DNA of 64,000 bases. Source: Nocardia mexicana NBRC 108244. GTDB taxonomy: Bacteria > Actinomycetota > Actinomycetes > Mycobacteriales > Mycobacteriaceae. Where the stretch lies: positions 62,001-126,000 of the forward strand of contig NZ_BDBV01000019.1 of assembly GCF_001613165.1 (NCBI RefSeq). Direction: 5' to 3'. Position numbers and translations under genes: made by a program. The notes under the pieces are model-generated. The model did no database searches. It was not told the DNA's origin and saw only the letters and a list, made by a program, of their open reading frames with translations. Below, piece by piece: positions 46,015 through 53,612 of this stretch (position 1 is its first letter; the number at the start of each line of letters is the position of its first letter).

Positions 46015-46325
46015 GAGACGGCCCCACCGGAACGACAGGACGGCCCACTGGAACGACGGAGCGGCCCCACCGGAACGACGGAGCAGCCCACCGGAACGAC
46101 AGGGCAGCCCACCAGAACGACAGGGCAGCCCACCGGAACGACGGAACGGCCCCACCAGAACGACAGGGCAGCCCACTGGAACGACGGAACGGCCCCACCG
46201 GAACGACGGGGCAGCCCACCGGAACGACAGGGCAGCCTGCCGGAACGACAGGGCAGCCTGCCGGAATGACGAGACGGCCCCGCAGGAACGACGGAACCGC
46301 CGTGCCGGAACGACGGACGGTTGTG
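46005..46325. repeat. Minisatellite: about 15 tandem units of 21-22 bp
   Basis: I can split the stretch into 15 consecutive units, each beginning CCGGAA or a one-base variant. The common core is GGAACGACAGGGCAGCCC. Units of 21 bases and 22 bases (with one extra C) are interspersed. It fills nearly all of the gap between the response regulator gene and the PPOX gene. No unit boundary carries unique spacer sequence, so this is not a CRISPR array. Length polymorphism between strains is likely for such an array. Confidence 0.9.
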
Positions 46326-46336
46326 CCGGGGAGCTC

Positions 46337-46954
46337 CTAGATCGCCCCGCGTTCCCGTGCCCGGGCGACCGCCGACGTCCGCGACTTCACCCCCAGCTTC
46401 GAATAGATATGCACCAGATGGGATTTCACGGTCGTCTCGCTGAGGAACAGCCGCTTGCCGATCTCGCGATTGGAATGCCCGTCGGCCACCAGCCGCAACA
46501 CCTCGACTTCCCGCGGGCTCAGGGTGGTGTCGGGCTTGCGGACCCGGGTCATGAGCCGGGACGCGACGGACGGCGAGAGCACGCTCTCCCCCGCCGCCGC
46601 ACCGCGCACCGCCGCCAGCAGCTCGGCGGGCGGGGTGTCCTTCAAGATGTAGCCGCAGGCCCCGGCCTCGATGGCGCCGAGAATGTCGGCATCGGTGTCG
46701 TAGTTGGTGACCACCAGTACATTCGGCGGATTCGGCAAGGCGCGCAACGCCATCGTGGCGTCCACGCCCGACTTACCCGGGCCGAAGCGCAGATCCATCA
46801 GCACCAGGTCGACCTCGGTGGTGGTGCAGAAGGCGACGGCCTCCTCCGCGGTCGCGGCCTCGCCGAGCACGTCGATGTCCTCGCCGGAATCGAGCAGGGC
46901 GCGCAGCCCGGCGCGGACGATGGCGTGATCGTCGGCGAGCAGCAGGCCGATCAT
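46337..46954 (-). CDS. NarL/LuxR-family response regulator
   Basis: 205 residues from ATG 46954, whose ATGA overlaps the stop of the sensor kinase gene. The receiver domain (about 1-120) has the acidic pair DDH near the start, the phospho-acceptor Asp in VLMDLRFG and the conserved Lys in YILKDT. A LuxR-type helix-turn-helix follows (about 140-205): LSPREVEVLRLVADGHSNREIGKRLFLSETTVKSHLVHIYSKL, the standard DNA-binding end. It is the cytoplasmic output of the two-component pair and probably controls the divergent ABC exporter. Confidence 0.95.
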   Translation of the reverse strand: MIGLLLADDHAIVRAGLRALLDSGEDIDVLGEAATAEEAVAFCTTTEVDLVLMDLRFGPGKSGVDATMALRALPNPPNVLVVTNYDTDADILGAIEAGACGYILKDTPPAELLAAVRGAAAGESVLSPSVASRLMTRVRKPDTTLSPREVEVLRLVADGHSNREIGKRLFLSETTVKSHLVHIYSKLGVKSRTSAVARARERGAI

Positions 46955-48141
46955 GGCGAATCCTCCAGCGGGAACGTGACGGTGACGGCGGTGTGGCCGG
47001 GCTCGGATTCCACGTTCATGCCGCCGCCCTGCTCCTCGACGCGACTGCGCATGGCCGCGAGCCCGAAGGTGCCGCGCGCGAAAACCGCTGGGTCGATGCC
47101 GATTCCGTCGTCGACCACATCGAGATGTACCGCGTCGTCGGCGTAGGTGAGGGTGATCCGCATCCGATCGGCCCCGGCGTGCCGGACCACGTTGGACACC
47201 GCGCCCTGCGCCACCCGCACCAGCGCGGCCTCGATCGGCATCGGCAGCCGTTCCGGCGCGCCCTCCACCAGCACCTGGGTCTGCAGCCCGGGTGCGTTGG
47301 CGCGCTCGGCGATTCGCTCCAGCGCCTCGGTCAGCGACTGGCCCTCCAGCACCGCCGGGGTGAGTTCGGCGATGAGCTGGCGGGTTTCGGCGAGACTGTC
47401 GGCGGCGGTGTCGCGGGCGAGCCGAATCTGTTCCAGCGCGGGATGGTCCGGACCGGAGCGCTCGGCGGCGTGCAGCAGCAGCTGGATGCTGGACAGGCCC
47501 TGGGCCACGGTGTCGTGGATCTCCTGCGCCAGCCGCTGCCGTTCGGCCAGCTTGCCCGCGGTGCGCTCCTGTTCGGCGAGAGTGGCACGGGCGGCCAGCA
47601 ATTCGTCGATCAGCCGCTGCCGGTCGGCGGCCTCCTGGAACAACGCCCGATACCCGAGACCGATGGCGAGGGCGACGAGCGCACCCAGCACCGGCCCCAC
47701 CACGCCGCCGATCGACCAGCCCTGGTGCAGCGCGAAGCCGACCACGGACACCACGGTGGCGACGGCGACCGCCACCGCACCCCAGATCCGCGGCAGCAGA
47801 TGCAGATACAGGAAGAACAGCCCGAACACGAGATAGATCGCGTACGGCTCGACCGCCACCAGGCCCAGCCACAGCACGGTCAGCAGGCCCAGCCACACCC
47901 GGGCCGCGACGGGACGCCCGCGCAGCACGACACCGGCGAAGTAGGTGAGCAGGAAGAGCACCGCCAGCGTCATCACACCCCACCGGTGTTCACCCCCGGG
48001 CGCCAGCGCGCGGCCCACGACGACCGCGGTCAACGCCACCATCAGCGCATGCAGCCCGAGCTGCAGCGCGGCGAAGACAGGGGTCAGCGGCGAGCGGTGC
48101 ACGCCTGCCAGCTTATGCGCGGTTACCTGCGTGGCATCCAT
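46951..48141 (-). CDS. Membrane sensor histidine kinase, HisKA_3 (NarL-partner) type
   Basis: About 396 residues from ATG 48141; GTG 48102 is an equally possible start and neither has a strong ribosome site. The first 165 residues contain five or six hydrophobic segments with little outside the membrane, so the signal may be sensed in the membrane. The dimerisation/phospho-acceptor helix has RLAQEIHDTVAQGLSSIQLLL with the His. The ATPase part has QGAVSNVVRHA (N box), VVDDGIGID (G1) and GTFGLAAMRSRVEEQGG (G2). It is similar in layout to LiaS/VraS/DesK-type kinases that respond to envelope stress, which is inference. Confidence 0.92.
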   Translation of the reverse strand: MDATQVTAHKLAGVHRSPLTPVFAALQLGLHALMVALTAVVVGRALAPGGEHRWGVMTLAVLFLLTYFAGVVLRGRPVAARVWLGLLTVLWLGLVAVEPYAIYLVFGLFFLYLHLLPRIWGAVAVAVATVVSVVGFALHQGWSIGGVVGPVLGALVALAIGLGYRALFQEAADRQRLIDELLAARATLAEQERTAGKLAERQRLAQEIHDTVAQGLSSIQLLLHAAERSGPDHPALEQIRLARDTAADSLAETRQLIAELTPAVLEGQSLTEALERIAERANAPGLQTQVLVEGAPERLPMPIEAALVRVAQGAVSNVVRHAGADRMRITLTYADDAVHLDVVDDGIGIDPAVFARGTFGLAAMRSRVEEQGGGMNVESEPGHTAVTVTFPLEDSP

Positions 48142-48232
48142 CGAAAGGCGTATTCGCCGCCCACCGTCGGCATAGCCGGGTTCGGTCCGCTCTCGCGATG
48201 GCCCGCGCGGCGATCCGCGACAGGCTGGACTC

Positions 48233-49282
48233 ATGTTCGTTGCGCTGCGAGATCTGCGGGCCGCCCGCGGTCGCTTTCTGCTCATCACGCTGGTCGTGAT
48301 CATGGTTGCGCTGCTGGTGAGTTTCCTGAGCGGCCTCACGGCCGGATTGGCGCACCAGAACGTCTCCGCGATCGAGAAGATGACCGGCGACGCGGTGGTC
48401 TTCGCCGATACCGGCAACGACCCGTCCTACGATTCTTCGACGCTGTCGCCGGAACAGGTGCGGGCCTGGCAGCACGCCGGTGGTGCCGTCGATCCCGTCG
48501 GGATCAGCTACGGCCAGGCCACCCTCGGCGGCTCCCCGCCCAGCCGGGTGGCGCTGTTCGGGACCCAGGGTGACACCTTCGGCAATCAGACGGCAACCCC
48601 GCCCGGCACGGTGGTGCTCAGCAAGCCCGCCGCCCAGGAGCTGTCCGCCGCACCGGGCGACCGTGTCGCTATCGGCTCCGGCACATTCACCGTCGCCGCG
48701 GTCGGTACCGACGATTGGTACAGCCATACGCCGGTGGTGTGGATGTCGCTGCCGGACTGGCAGGCCCTCGACCCCCGCGGAGGTGCGGCGACCGTGCTGG
48801 TCGTCTCGGACGTGCCCGACGAGGCTGCCGTGAACGCCGCCGCGCACACCCGGACGACCGGCGTGCGGGACTCGCTGTCCGCGCTGAGTTCGTATCAGGC
48901 TGAGAACGGTTCGCTGACGCTGATGACCGTCATGCTGTTCGCCATCTCCGCGCTGGTGATCGGGGCGTTCTTCACGGTGTGGACGATTCAGCGCACGCCG
49001 GATGTCGCGACGTTGAAGGCGCTGGGGGCGACCACCGGGTCGCTGGCGCGAGATGCCTTGGGGCAGGCCCTGACCGTGCTCGCGATCGGTGTCGGTATCG
49101 GTGTCGGCGGCACCGCCGTCGCGGGCGCGCTGCTCGGCGACGCCCTCCCGTTCGTGCTCAGCGTCGGCACCACCCTCGTTCCCGCGGCCGCACTGGTCGG
49201 GCTGGGCCTGCTCGGTGCGGCCTTCGCGCTGCGCTTCCTCGTCACCACCGACCCGCTCGCGGCGCTAAACCAGTCGCGCTGA
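48233..49282 (+). CDS. MacB/FtsX-like ABC transporter permease
   Basis: 349 residues, four predicted membrane segments. One lies at the N-terminus (LLITLVVIMVALLVSFLSGL), then an extracytoplasmic domain of about 190 residues, then three near the C-terminus including the FtsX core (LMTVMLFAISALVIGAFFTVWTIQ) and the conserved cytoplasmic DVATLKALGATTGSL. This is the topology of MacB, LolCE and DevC permeases that transfer lipids, peptides or toxins out of the membrane rather than import nutrients. It is divergent from the kinase gene across 91 bases and is followed 26 bases later by its ATPase. Confidence 0.9.
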   Translation: MFVALRDLRAARGRFLLITLVVIMVALLVSFLSGLTAGLAHQNVSAIEKMTGDAVVFADTGNDPSYDSSTLSPEQVRAWQHAGGAVDPVGISYGQATLGGSPPSRVALFGTQGDTFGNQTATPPGTVVLSKPAAQELSAAPGDRVAIGSGTFTVAAVGTDDWYSHTPVVWMSLPDWQALDPRGGAATVLVVSDVPDEAAVNAAAHTRTTGVRDSLSALSSYQAENGSLTLMTVMLFAISALVIGAFFTVWTIQRTPDVATLKALGATTGSLARDALGQALTVLAIGVGIGVGGTAVAGALLGDALPFVLSVGTTLVPAAALVGLGLLGAAFALRFLVTTDPLAALNQSR

Positions 49283-49308
49283 ATCAGCCTGCCGTACAGG
49301 AGTTTCCG

Positions 49309-50040
49309 ATGACCACCTCACTCACCGTCAGCGATGTCACCCTCACCTACCCGGACGGCACCGACCGCCTCACCGCATTGGACGCCGTGAATCTCCGGGT
49401 GGACGGCGGCCGGATCGCCGCCATCACCGGACCGTCCGGGTCCGGCAAATCCAGTCTGCTGGCGGTGGTTTCGACCCTGATCCGTCCCGACTCCGGGCGT
49501 GTGCTGCTGGAAACCGCCTCCCGCAGCGTCGATCTCGCCGCGCTGAACCGCCGGGATGCCGCCGCGGTGCGGCGAACGGATATCGGCATCGTCTTCCAGC
49601 AACCGAATCTGATTCCCGCGTTGACGGCCGTGGAACAGCTCGAGGCCATGTCGCATCTCGGCCAGCGTCTGTTCACCGCGTCCCGGATTCGTCGCGAAAC
49701 CCACCGCAAGGCAAGGGATCTACTCGCGGCGGTCGGGCTCACCGGCCACGAACACAAGCGTCCCGCCCAACTGTCCGGCGGTCAGCGCCAGCGCGTGAAC
49801 CTCGCCCGCGCCCTCATGAACGATCCGGCGCTGCTCGTCGTCGACGAACCCACCAGCGCCCTGGACACCGAGCGCGGCGCCGCGGTCATGGACCTCATCC
49901 TCCGGGTGGTCCGCGACCACGGCGCCGCCACCCTGCTGGTGACCCACGACCGCGCCCACCTCCATCGGATGGACGCGGTCTACCGCATGGTCGACGGCCA
50001 CCTCACCTTGGACGAACCCGCCGAACTGCCCGTCTCGTAG
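49309..50040 (+). CDS. ABC transporter ATP-binding protein (MacB/LolD type)
   Basis: 243 residues from ATG 49309 behind AGGAG. All nucleotide-binding motifs are present: Walker A GPSGSGKSS, Q-loop VFQQPNLIPALTA, signature LSGGQRQRVNLARAL, Walker B LLVVDEPTSALD and switch His in LLVTHD. It pairs with the preceding permease to form a mechanotransmission-type exporter. With the divergent two-component system it makes a four-gene unit of the kind that senses and removes cell-envelope-active compounds in Gram-positive bacteria; the actual substrate is unknown. Confidence 0.93.
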   Translation: MTTSLTVSDVTLTYPDGTDRLTALDAVNLRVDGGRIAAITGPSGSGKSSLLAVVSTLIRPDSGRVLLETASRSVDLAALNRRDAAAVRRTDIGIVFQQPNLIPALTAVEQLEAMSHLGQRLFTASRIRRETHRKARDLLAAVGLTGHEHKRPAQLSGGQRQRVNLARALMNDPALLVVDEPTSALDTERGAAVMDLILRVVRDHGAATLLVTHDRAHLHRMDAVYRMVDGHLTLDEPAELPVS

Positions 50041-50044
50041 CCTC

Positions 50045-50073
50045 GTCATTCCGGCACGCTCTCGGCCGGAATC
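50045..50073. repeat. Inverted repeat ATTCCGGC-N9-GCCGGAAT, copy 2
   Basis: The arms at 50048-50055 and 50065-50072 are identical to those of the copy at 45987-46011. The flanking bases GTC on one side and C on the other are also shared when the other copy is read in reverse. It lies directly after the ATPase stop codon and could form a stem in the transcript, but no T-tract follows. Confidence 0.85.
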
Positions 50074-50105
50074 TCGCAAGCCGACGTGGATCCCGGCCAA
50101 AAACA

Positions 50106-50245
50106 CGCCGGGAACAACAAGGGAGGCGCGCTACGGCGGGAACAACAAGGGAGGCGTGCTACGGCGGGAACAACAAGGGAGGCGTGCTGCGGCGGGAACA
50201 ACGAGGGAGGCGCGCTGCGGCGGGAACAACGAGGGAGGCGTGCTA
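50106..50245. repeat. Minisatellite: five tandem 28-bp units plus a degenerate sixth
   Basis: Five 28-base units with core GGGAACAACAAGGGAGGC run from 50106 to 50245, followed by a diverged copy to about 50273. The units differ at only a few positions. The array lies between the convergent ABC ATPase and acetoacetate-CoA ligase genes. Its core resembles that of the 46005-46325 array (GGAACRAC followed by a purine-rich block), so the two may share an origin. Confidence 0.9.
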
Positions 50246-50273
50246 CGGCGGGAATAGCGAGGGGCCTACCGCG

Positions 50274-52223
50274 TCAGGGCTTTTCGCGCCCCTCGGCAGG
50301 GTGCACATCCGCATACCAATCCAGCAGGCCCGGGTTGTCCACAGCCGTACGCTCCACCACCCGGGACGGGTCGGCGCCCTGGAACAGCCGCTTGATCGGG
50401 ACCTCGAGCTTCTTGCCGGTGCGGGTGTGCGGGACGCCCGGCGCGACGATGATGTCGTCGGGCACGTGGCGCGGCGAAACCTCGGTGCGAATCGTGTTCC
50501 TGATCCGCTCGGTCAGCTCGGAGGAGAGTTCGGCGCCCTCGGTGAGCACCACGAACAGCGGCATCCAGTAGCCGCCGTCGGGTTGTTCGGCGCCGATCAC
50601 CAGCGCCTCGGCGATCTCCGGCAGCCGCTCCACCGCCTGGTAGATGTCCGCCGAGCCCATCCGTATGCCCTGCCGGTTCAGCGTGGAATCCGAACGACCG
50701 TGCACGACGATACTGCCGTGGTCGGTGATCGTGATCCAGTCACCGTGCCGCCATACACCCGGAAACATCTCGAAATAGGCGCTGCGATAACGGCTTCCGT
50801 CGGGGTCGTTCCAGAACTTCACCGGCATCGACGGCATCGGCTTCGTCAGGACCAGCTCGCCGACCTCTCCGCGCACCGGATTTCCGGTCTCGTCCCAGGA
50901 GTCCACGGCCGCACCCAGGTACGGCACCGACAGCTCGCCGGGCCACACCGGCACCGTGCGAGCGCCCCCGATGAACGCCGACACCACATCGGTTCCGCCG
51001 CTGAGCGAGGACACCTGCACCCGCTCACCGACATTGTCGCGCAACCACAGTGCCGACGACGGCGGCAGCGACGAACCGGTGATGCCGACCGTGCGCAACA
51101 GTGACAGATCGTGGTCGCGACCCGGTACGACTCCCGCCTTGAGGCAAGCCAGCACGTACCCGGGGCTGCTGCCGAGCGCAGTGGTCCGCGTCCGAGCGGC
51201 GATGTCCCACAGCGCATCCGGCGTGGGATACCCGGGACTGCCGTCGTAACACACGATGGTCGCCCCCACCAGCAACCCGGCGATCTGGAAATTCCACATC
51301 ATCCAGCTCGGGCTGGTGTACCAGAAGAACGTGTCGTCGCGACCGATATCCGACTGCAGCGCAACGGCCTTCAGATGTTCGACGACCACCCCGCCGTGGC
51401 CGTGCACGATCCCCTTGGGCAGCCCGGTGGTCCCCGACGAATACAGCACCCACAGCGGGTGGTCGAAATCGACCTTCCCCGTGTCGACCTCGACGCCGAT
51501 CGGTTCGGTGATCTGCTCCCAGTCCAGCGAATTGGGCACCTCGCCGCCCAGTCTCGACACCACCACGGCGGCCCGCACCGTCGGCAGACCGGCGCGCAGC
51601 GCGACGATATCGGCGGTCTTGTCGTGCGCCTTGCCGCCGTAGCGATATCCGTCGGCCGTCACCAGCACGACCGGCTCGAGCTGGCCCAGCCGGTCCAGCG
51701 CCGCCTTCGCCGAATAGTCCTGGCCGCAAGCGCTCCAGACCGCGCCGAGGCTCGCCGTCGCCAGAAAGGCGATGACGGCCTCCGGGATATTGGGCAGATA
51801 GCCGACGACACGGTCACCCGGCTCGACCCCCTGGGCACACAGCACACCGGCGAATGCCGCCGTCCGGCCCAGCAATTCGGCCCACGAGACCTCGGTCAGG
51901 GTGCCGTCCTCGCCCACGTACACGATTGCCGGGCGATCCGAGCGCGCGTGCCGCACCACCTGGTCGACATAGTTCAGCCGAACCCCTGGGAACCATTGCG
52001 CACCAGGCATTTCCGTACCGGAAAGCACCCGCCGCGGCGGCTCCCCCAACTCGAAGTATTCCCAGAGCGCACCCCAGAACCCGGGCAGATCGTCCACGGA
52101 CCACTGCCACAGGGAGTGATAGTCCGGAAACTCCGCCCCGGTTCGCTCCGCCGCGAACCGCGCGAAATCCGTAACGCGCGCACCGGCGACATCCTGCTCA
52201 CTCGGCACCCATTGCGGCTCCAC
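50274..52223 (-). CDS. Acetoacetate-CoA ligase (acetoacetyl-CoA synthetase)
   Basis: 649 residues from GTG 52223, placed six bases after GGGAGG; this matches the family's usual length of about 650. It converts acetoacetate, ATP and CoA to acetoacetyl-CoA in the cytoplasm. Visible are the N-terminal W-FPGVRLNYVDQ region, the AMP-loop VLYSSGTTGLPKGIVHGHGG, the SLSGGTDVVSAFIGG core, the WRHGDWI motif and the C-terminal catalytic Lys in TRTGKKLEVP. These are specific to acetoacetyl- rather than acetyl-CoA synthetases as I know them. It lies 85 bases downstream of the leucine operon genes on the same strand and would recover the acetoacetate released by the lyase. Confidence 0.92.
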   Translation of the reverse strand: MEPQWVPSEQDVAGARVTDFARFAAERTGAEFPDYHSLWQWSVDDLPGFWGALWEYFELGEPPRRVLSGTEMPGAQWFPGVRLNYVDQVVRHARSDRPAIVYVGEDGTLTEVSWAELLGRTAAFAGVLCAQGVEPGDRVVGYLPNIPEAVIAFLATASLGAVWSACGQDYSAKAALDRLGQLEPVVLVTADGYRYGGKAHDKTADIVALRAGLPTVRAAVVVSRLGGEVPNSLDWEQITEPIGVEVDTGKVDFDHPLWVLYSSGTTGLPKGIVHGHGGVVVEHLKAVALQSDIGRDDTFFWYTSPSWMMWNFQIAGLLVGATIVCYDGSPGYPTPDALWDIAARTRTTALGSSPGYVLACLKAGVVPGRDHDLSLLRTVGITGSSLPPSSALWLRDNVGERVQVSSLSGGTDVVSAFIGGARTVPVWPGELSVPYLGAAVDSWDETGNPVRGEVGELVLTKPMPSMPVKFWNDPDGSRYRSAYFEMFPGVWRHGDWITITDHGSIVVHGRSDSTLNRQGIRMGSADIYQAVERLPEIAEALVIGAEQPDGGYWMPLFVVLTEGAELSSELTERIRNTIRTEVSPRHVPDDIIVAPGVPHTRTGKKLEVPIKRLFQGADPSRVVERTAVDNPGLLDWYADVHPAEGREKP

Positions 52224-52308
52224 CGCGAACCTCCCTACGCATTCGTCGCACCGGCACCGCGGCACACGCGATGGCTACCGGAAATTCTCACCGAGCCACC
52301 GCCTCATG

Positions 52309-53133
52309 TCAGTCCCCCGGCCCATTCGGCTCGGCGCGGCGCACGATGCGCTCGGCGTGCCGCACGATCGGGCCGTCGACCATGCGCCCCTCGAAGGCGA
52401 ATACCCCGCGGTTGTTCGGCACCTCGGCGAGCAGCCTGCGCGCCCAGTCCACCTCGTCCGGCGAGGGCAGGTAGGCCGCGCGGATCACCGGCACCTGGCC
52501 GGGGTGAATGGCCACCTTGGCATCGAACCCCACCGCCACCGCATCGTCGGTCTCCGACCGCAGCCCGTCCAGGTCGCGAATGTCGAGATACACCGAGTCC
52601 AACGCGAACTTGCCGTACGCCTTGGCGGCCAGCAGCACCGACGAGCGCACGTGGCGCTCCACGTCGCGATAACTCCCGTCGGCGTGCCGACTCGAGTTGC
52701 CGCCCAGTGCCGCGACCAGATCCTCGGCGCCCCACATCGCGCCGACGACATTGGCGACCCGCATCACGTCATCCGCCCGCAGGGCGCCCAGCGGAGATTC
52801 GAACAGCGCGATCACCTCACACTCGGTGAGGCTCGAAACCTGTTCGACCGTCTCGCATTTGGGCAGCATGACGCGCCGGTACCGGGTGCCTACGAGCGCC
52901 TTCAGGTCCAGGGCATGGTCATCGGTCCCGGCCGCGTTCACCCGGACCACGGTGCGTTCGGGGTCGAGCGGCGTCGCGGTCAATGCCTGACGTGCGGCGG
53001 CCTTGTCGGCCGGTGCGACACCGTCTTCCAGGTCCAGGATCACCACATCGGCTGCGGCCGCGGCCTTTTCGTACCGTTCCGGCCGGTCGGCCGGGCAGAA
53101 CAACCATGCGGGGCCGGGCATCTCCCAGGTCAT
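52309..53133 (-). CDS. CitE-like HpcH/HpaI-family lyase, probable HMG-CoA lyase
   Basis: 274 residues from ATG 53133, whose ATGA overlaps the stop of the MaoC-like gene; an ATG three codons earlier is less likely. It is a CitE-type TIM-barrel: AWLFCPADRPERYEKA, VILDLEDGVAPADKA, VRVNAAGT, RRVMLPKCET, IALFESPLGA with the metal-binding Glu, and MWGAEDLVAALGG. Its place in the operon matches M. tuberculosis Rv2498c, reported to cleave (R)-3-hydroxy-3-methylglutaryl-CoA and also citramalyl-CoA from itaconate. I infer the same lyase step here. It is Mg-dependent and cytoplasmic by family. Confidence 0.88.
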   Translation of the reverse strand: MTWEMPGPAWLFCPADRPERYEKAAAAADVVILDLEDGVAPADKAAARQALTATPLDPERTVVRVNAAGTDDHALDLKALVGTRYRRVMLPKCETVEQVSSLTECEVIALFESPLGALRADDVMRVANVVGAMWGAEDLVAALGGNSSRHADGSYRDVERHVRSSVLLAAKAYGKFALDSVYLDIRDLDGLRSETDDAVAVGFDAKVAIHPGQVPVIRAAYLPSPDEVDWARRLLAEVPNNRGVFAFEGRMVDGPIVRHAERIVRRAEPNGPGD

Positions 53134-53612
53134 GACGTCCACTTCCGCACCAACGTCCGCCGGATCGCCGTCGCCACCACATCGCCGTGCTGATTGCGCC
53201 CGGTGTGCGCGAACGTCACGATCCCCTCCCCGGGGCGGCTCTTGGATTCCCGCTTCTCGGTGACCACGGTCTCGGCATACAGCGTGTCGCCGTGGAACAG
53301 CGGCTTCGGGAAGCCGATGTCGGAAAAGCCCAGATTCGCCACGATGGTGCCCTGCGTCAGCTGCGCCACCGACAGGCCCACCAGCGTCGACAGCGTGAAC
53401 ATCGAATTCACGAGGCGCTGGTGAAAGGGCGGCAGCGCGTCCGCGAACGCCGCATCCAGATGCAATGCCTGGGTATTCATGGTCAGCGTCGTGAACAGGA
53501 CATTGTCGGCCTCGGTAATGGTGCGGCCCGGCCGGTGCTCATACAGCACGTCGGTCTCGAATTCCTCGTACCACAGGCCGCGCTGCACCACGCGGCGCAT
53601 CGGCTCACTCAC
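53130..53612 (-). CDS. MaoC-like hot-dog fold hydratase
   Basis: 160 residues from GTG 53612, whose GTGA overlaps the stop of the dehydrogenase gene. It is a single hot-dog domain: GRTITEADNVLFTTLTMNTQALHLD is the hydratase motif 2 region with the Asp/His pair, followed by LVNSMFTLSTLVGLSV and GDTLYAETVVTEKRESKSRPGEGIV. Its position equals that of Rv2499c in M. tuberculosis. In this operon it is the natural candidate for hydration of 3-methylglutaconyl-CoA, the step between carboxylase and lyase. That is inference from context, since no enoyl-CoA hydratase of crotonase type is present. Confidence 0.85.
   Translation of the reverse strand: MSEPMRRVVQRGLWYEEFETDVLYEHRPGRTITEADNVLFTTLTMNTQALHLDAAFADALPPFHQRLVNSMFTLSTLVGLSVAQLTQGTIVANLGFSDIGFPKPLFHGDTLYAETVVTEKRESKSRPGEGIVTFAHTGRNQHGDVVATAIRRTLVRKWTS

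Noticed and set aside
45959..46219. Extension of the PPOX protein into the tandem array
   Set aside because: The extra residues are a translated repeat (Arg/Ser/Trp-rich) and mixed 21/22-bp units would shift frame; ATG 45958 matches the family start.
46337..47983. A long minus-strand frame fusing a Gly/Arg-rich stretch to the response regulator
   Set aside because: The upstream part is an out-of-frame reading of the kinase gene; the regulator starts at ATG 46954 with an ATGA overlap.
46005..50273. Tandem arrays considered as CRISPR
   Set aside because: Units abut directly without unique spacers, vary in sequence, and no cas gene is present.
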